From NCBI GenBank assembly GCA_943736015.1, contig OX031069.1, forward strand, positions 44,302,728-44,366,727: a stretch of DNA of 64,000 nt. The letters are read 5' to 3'. The DNA is from Tridacna crocea. Lineage: Eukaryota; Mollusca; Bivalvia; Cardiida; Cardiidae. Of this stretch, positions 62,380 through 64,000 are shown one piece after another. Both the position numbers and the translations under genes were made by a program. Positions within the stretch are counted from its first letter, which is position 1; each line of letters starts with the position of its first letter. The notes under the pieces were generated by a model. That model saw only the letters and a program-made list of their open reading frames with translations. It was not told the origin of the DNA and made no database searches.

Positions 62380-62533
62380 CATTATTGTTAGAAAAATAAG
62401 TCCGACCAGCAACATTTTCTCCTTTTCCCACATTGTTTTAGTCACATTTAATATGTGCTTTGCAAAATTTGTTGCTTAAAATGAAGACATAGTCTAAAAC
62501 TTTGTAACGCTGTAAAATTGTTTTGCATTAAGT
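62376..62533 (+). mobile_element. TTAA-hairpin remnant, decayed
   Basis: Shared TTAA; 'gaccagcaacattttctcct', 'cccacattgttttagtcaca' and 'agtctaaaactttgtaacgc' remain. Confidence 0.55.
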
Positions 62534-62536
62534 TGC

Positions 62537-62764
62537 TTAACTCTTTACTACACAATCCCGACTTTTAACGACCCTGAGGAAGAAGGTGTGCGGTAAAAAT
62601 GTCAGAGGTAAAAATGCCATAGGTAAAAATGTCATAGGTAAAAATGTCAGAGTCAAAGTGGTAAATATGCCATAGGTAATAATGTCATAGGTAAAAATGT
62701 CAGAGGTACAAGGTATATATTAATTTGGACCAGTCTAATATTGTGCAGTTTGGTAAAGAGTTAA
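62537..62764 (+). mobile_element. TTAA-hairpin copy, hairpin replaced by a minisatellite
   Basis: TTAACTCTTTACTACACAATC and 'aacgaccctgaggaagaagg' on the left, 'taatttggaccagtctaata' and TTTGGTAAAGAGTTAA on the right. The palindrome is absent and a short tandem array fills the space. Confidence 0.88.
62591..62710 (+). repeat. Minisatellite, 15-16-bp unit, about eight copies
   Basis: Unit 'aggtaaaaatgtcat' with variants (gtcag, gccat). It lies exactly where a TTAA-hairpin copy should carry its palindrome. Confidence 0.92.
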
Positions 62765-62875
62765 ATGAATGATAGATGCTTGATATAACTTTTATAATAT
62801 TTATGTCCTTACTTTCTACTGATGTTTCATGATATGTTTTCGAATTATAACTGAATAAAACCAATAAGATATTTT

Positions 62876-63000
62876 TTCCCAACAATGTTTTCTATCCTTC
62901 ACAAAACAAATTTCAGATTTTCAGTCACTTTTATTTTGTTGTCTGCAAATACTTTCGATTCGGACAAACCTAAAATTTTATTGTTTGGTAATGAGATAAT
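62876..63000 (+). mobile_element. TTAA-hairpin right half
   Basis: 'ttcccaacaatgttttctat', 'cagtcacttttattttgttg', right end gtttggtaatgagaTAA. Confidence 0.75.
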
Positions 63001-63229
63001 TTAACTCTTTACCGAACAACACCTGGTTTTTACGGGTCTGGAATAGTGGCCTTTTGAAAACATTGTGGGAAAAGGAGAAAATGCTGGTAACCAGCATTTT
63101 CTCCTTTTCCCACAATGTTTTCTACCCTATCATAGACAGAAATCATCTTTTCAGCAAGAGTTGAATTGTCGTCTGCAAATGCTTTCAATTTGGTCTAGTC
63201 CAAAACTTTGTCGTTTGGGAAAGGGTTAA
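63001..63229 (+). mobile_element. TTAA-hairpin copy, type B, 112 bp before exon 3b
   Basis: 229 bp. TTAACTCTTTACCGAACAAC start and GTCGTTTGGGAAAGGGTTAA end. Perfect stem and core GCTGGTAACCAGC. Confidence 0.93.
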
Positions 63230-63343
63230 TTAATGGTTAGTTGCACTCCTTAGTGCATGAAACAGTAACAAAATTAATGATACTAACCGTAGTGGATGAA
63301 CATAGGCCTCGACATTGACTCAAGAAAGACGTTAAATTCTCAG

Positions 63344-63554
63344 GTTGGCTGGAACCGCTGTTGGATAGGATTGCTGGAGATACTACCCGAGTTGTGACCC
63401 CCATTATTGACCGTATTTCTGATGAAACCCTGAATTATATCAGTTTAAAAGGGATTGGTATAGGGAATTTCAATTGGGGCTTACAGTTTACATGGAGATA
63501 TATTCCCAATATAAAACGTTACGATCCTTCTCTGAGTAAAACGTCCCCTGTCAG
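63344..63554 (+). CDS. GALNT: GALNT exon 3b, second of two alternative exons
   Basis: A divergent second copy of exon 3a lies 19.7 kb downstream. The acceptor is aaattctcag and the donor gttagt. It has 2 nt + 69 codons + 2 nt, 211 nt in all, with the same phases as 3a. It encodes WLEPLLDRIAGDTTRVVTPI, IDRISDETLNY, a loop two residues shorter, then GNFNWGLQFTW and SPV with a split Arg. By eye about 30 of 71 positions match exon 3a, with the first ten codons identical in protein. The frame is open throughout and both splice sites are intact, so it looks functional. The near-invariant Cys of VVCP is Thr here and GGF is GNF, while the F-x-W pair is kept. The acceptor has a weak, purine-rich tract (caagaaagacg), which suggests regulated use. 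The alternative, a separate tandem gene, is unlikely because no other GALNT exons lie between the two. Confidence 0.92.
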
Positions 63555-63623
63555 GTTAGTGAGAAACTGCACCGCTGTATATACACAAAAGTGAACTAAC
63601 CAAAGGCTTTTTAAGACTTTTCC

Positions 63624-63852
63624 TTAACCCTTTATTCCATAGATACTCATTTCTACGCATTGCTTGTAGGGGCCTTTGGAAAACATTGTGGCAAAAGGTG
63701 AAATTGCTCGTGACGAGCAATTTCACCTTTTGTCACAATGTTTTCTGTGCTATCAAAAGGTGTCATATACACATAAGAAACAGCTTGATCCTTGCTGTTA
63801 TTTGGGGTCAATTAGAGATACCATAGAAATGCTTCATGGGGTAATGAGTCAA
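63624..63852 (+). mobile_element. TTAA-hairpin copy, type C, 70 bp after exon 3b
   Basis: 229 bp. TTAACCCTTTATTCCATAG start, core TTGCTCGTGACGAGCAA, end tggggtaatgagTCAA. Very similar to 1966-2194. Confidence 0.92.
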
Positions 63853-63879
63853 GGTATATAATAGCTTATGATTTAATAA

Positions 63880-64000
63880 TTTAACAAGCATAAGTCTTCA
63901 AACAGCAATATTTTACGTTTGTCCAAATCGAAAGTATTTGTAGACGACAAAATAAAAGTGTCTGAAAATTTGAAATTTGTTTTGTGAGGGGTAGAAAACA
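63880..64000 (-). mobile_element. TTAA-hairpin copy cut by window end
   Basis: 'tcttcaaacagcaatatttt', GTTTGTCCAAATCGAAAG, AGACGACAAAATAAAAGTG, up to the first stem bases (gtagaaaaca). Confidence 0.8.

Noticed and set aside
43424-63554. Exons 3a and 3b as parts of two tandem GALNT genes.
   Set aside because: There is only one copy of exons 1 and 2 in the window, no further GALNT exon lies between 3a and 3b, and the splice phases fit alternative use.
63361-63594. Starting a separate protein at the Met inside exon 3b (MDRIAGD...) or exon 3a (MDRIAEN...).
   Set aside because: Codons for WLEPLL lie upstream in the same frame, with acceptors in the same place in both exons, so these Mets (actually Leu codons 'ttg gat' shifted or chance starts) are not translation starts.
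1-64000. Many open frames of 60-100 codons share peptides such as GKGENAGYQHFLLFPQCF or EKMLVTSIFSFSHNVF and look like a protein family.
   Set aside because: They are translations of the element's palindrome in different frames. They appear on both strands at every copy, lack consistent starts or splice sites, and track the DNA repeat.
1-64000. Regularly recurring near-identical ~65-bp palindromes could suggest a CRISPR-like array.
   Set aside because: Spacing is irregular, orientation varies, copies have transposon ends and TTAA duplications, and the DNA is from an animal with spliced genes.

Overview
The window is animal nuclear DNA, most likely from a marine bivalve mollusc. It is AT-rich, its coding exons are short and separated by introns of up to 24 kb, and it carries repeat types that I know from bivalve genomes (the GCTCACCTGAGC-type repeat, 'GATCAGACTGCACA' modules, 'ggtcaaggtcaca' repeats, tRNA-derived SINEs ending in 'gcgttaaacccc', many 'tacatgta' words). 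The species call rests on recall of these families, not on a search.

The only host gene I can support is part of a polypeptide N-acetylgalactosaminyltransferase (GALNT, GT27 family) on the + strand. Four exons with matching splice phases encode the front half of the Golgi-lumenal GT-A catalytic domain: 16874-17040 (HNEAW and [10 protein letters not shown] block), 41231-41395 (REGLIRAR and DSHCEC block), and two alternative versions of the next exon, 43424-43640 and 63344-63554. The last two both begin with (G)WLEPLLDRIA, share splice phases at both ends and have lengths of 217 and 211 nt. Joining one to the other would shift the frame, so they look like mutually exclusive exons. The stem, membrane anchor, rest of the catalytic domain and lectin domain lie outside the window or were not seen.

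Everything else is intron, dominated by one family of short non-autonomous DNA transposons, called here the 'TTAA-hairpin' element. I count well over 100 complete or partial copies, covering roughly a third or more of the window. A complete copy is 229 bp counting a TTAA at each end (225 bp plus a TTAA duplication). It starts TTAACCC and ends GGGTTAA or GAGTTAA, and has a central perfect palindrome of about 65 bp centred on GCTGGTWACCAGC. TTAA targets and CCC...GGG ends point to piggyBac-type mobilisation. In the feature list '+' means the copy reads ...CACAATCCC... first and the 'GTCTGCAAATGCTTTCAA' block last. Types are: A (end CCACACAATCCC), B (end CCCAAACAATCCCTGG), C (end ACTCCATA, core TTGCTCGTGACGAGCAA), D (CCACACAATGACGACTTT, with a CCATATGAGCCACTTTG interior), E (type-B-like ends, core TTGCTCANTAYGAGCAA).

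Layout: 1-16.8 kb intron with TTAA-hairpin copies, a 1-kb GCTCAC-type repeat, a Mutator-like element (13.4 kb) and a pogo/Tigger-like element (15.1-16.4 kb). 16.9-17.0 kb exon 1. 17-41.2 kb intron with a hAT-like insertion (20.8-22.0 kb), two related Mutator-like elements (20.0 and 33.7 kb), a LINE 3' end (27.7-28.3 kb) and a Tigger-like element (36.1-37.6 kb). 41.2-41.4 kb exon 2. 43.4-43.6 kb exon 3a. 43.6-63.3 kb intron with a 451-bp hairpin element (50.7-51.2 kb), a Harbinger-like element (56.0-57.2 kb), several SINEs and minisatellites. 63.3-63.6 kb exon 3b. Nested insertions give a relative chronology: many TTAA-hairpin copies are older than the hAT, Tigger and 451-bp elements, while others landed inside the GCTCAC repeat and the Harbinger-like element, so the family was active over a long period.
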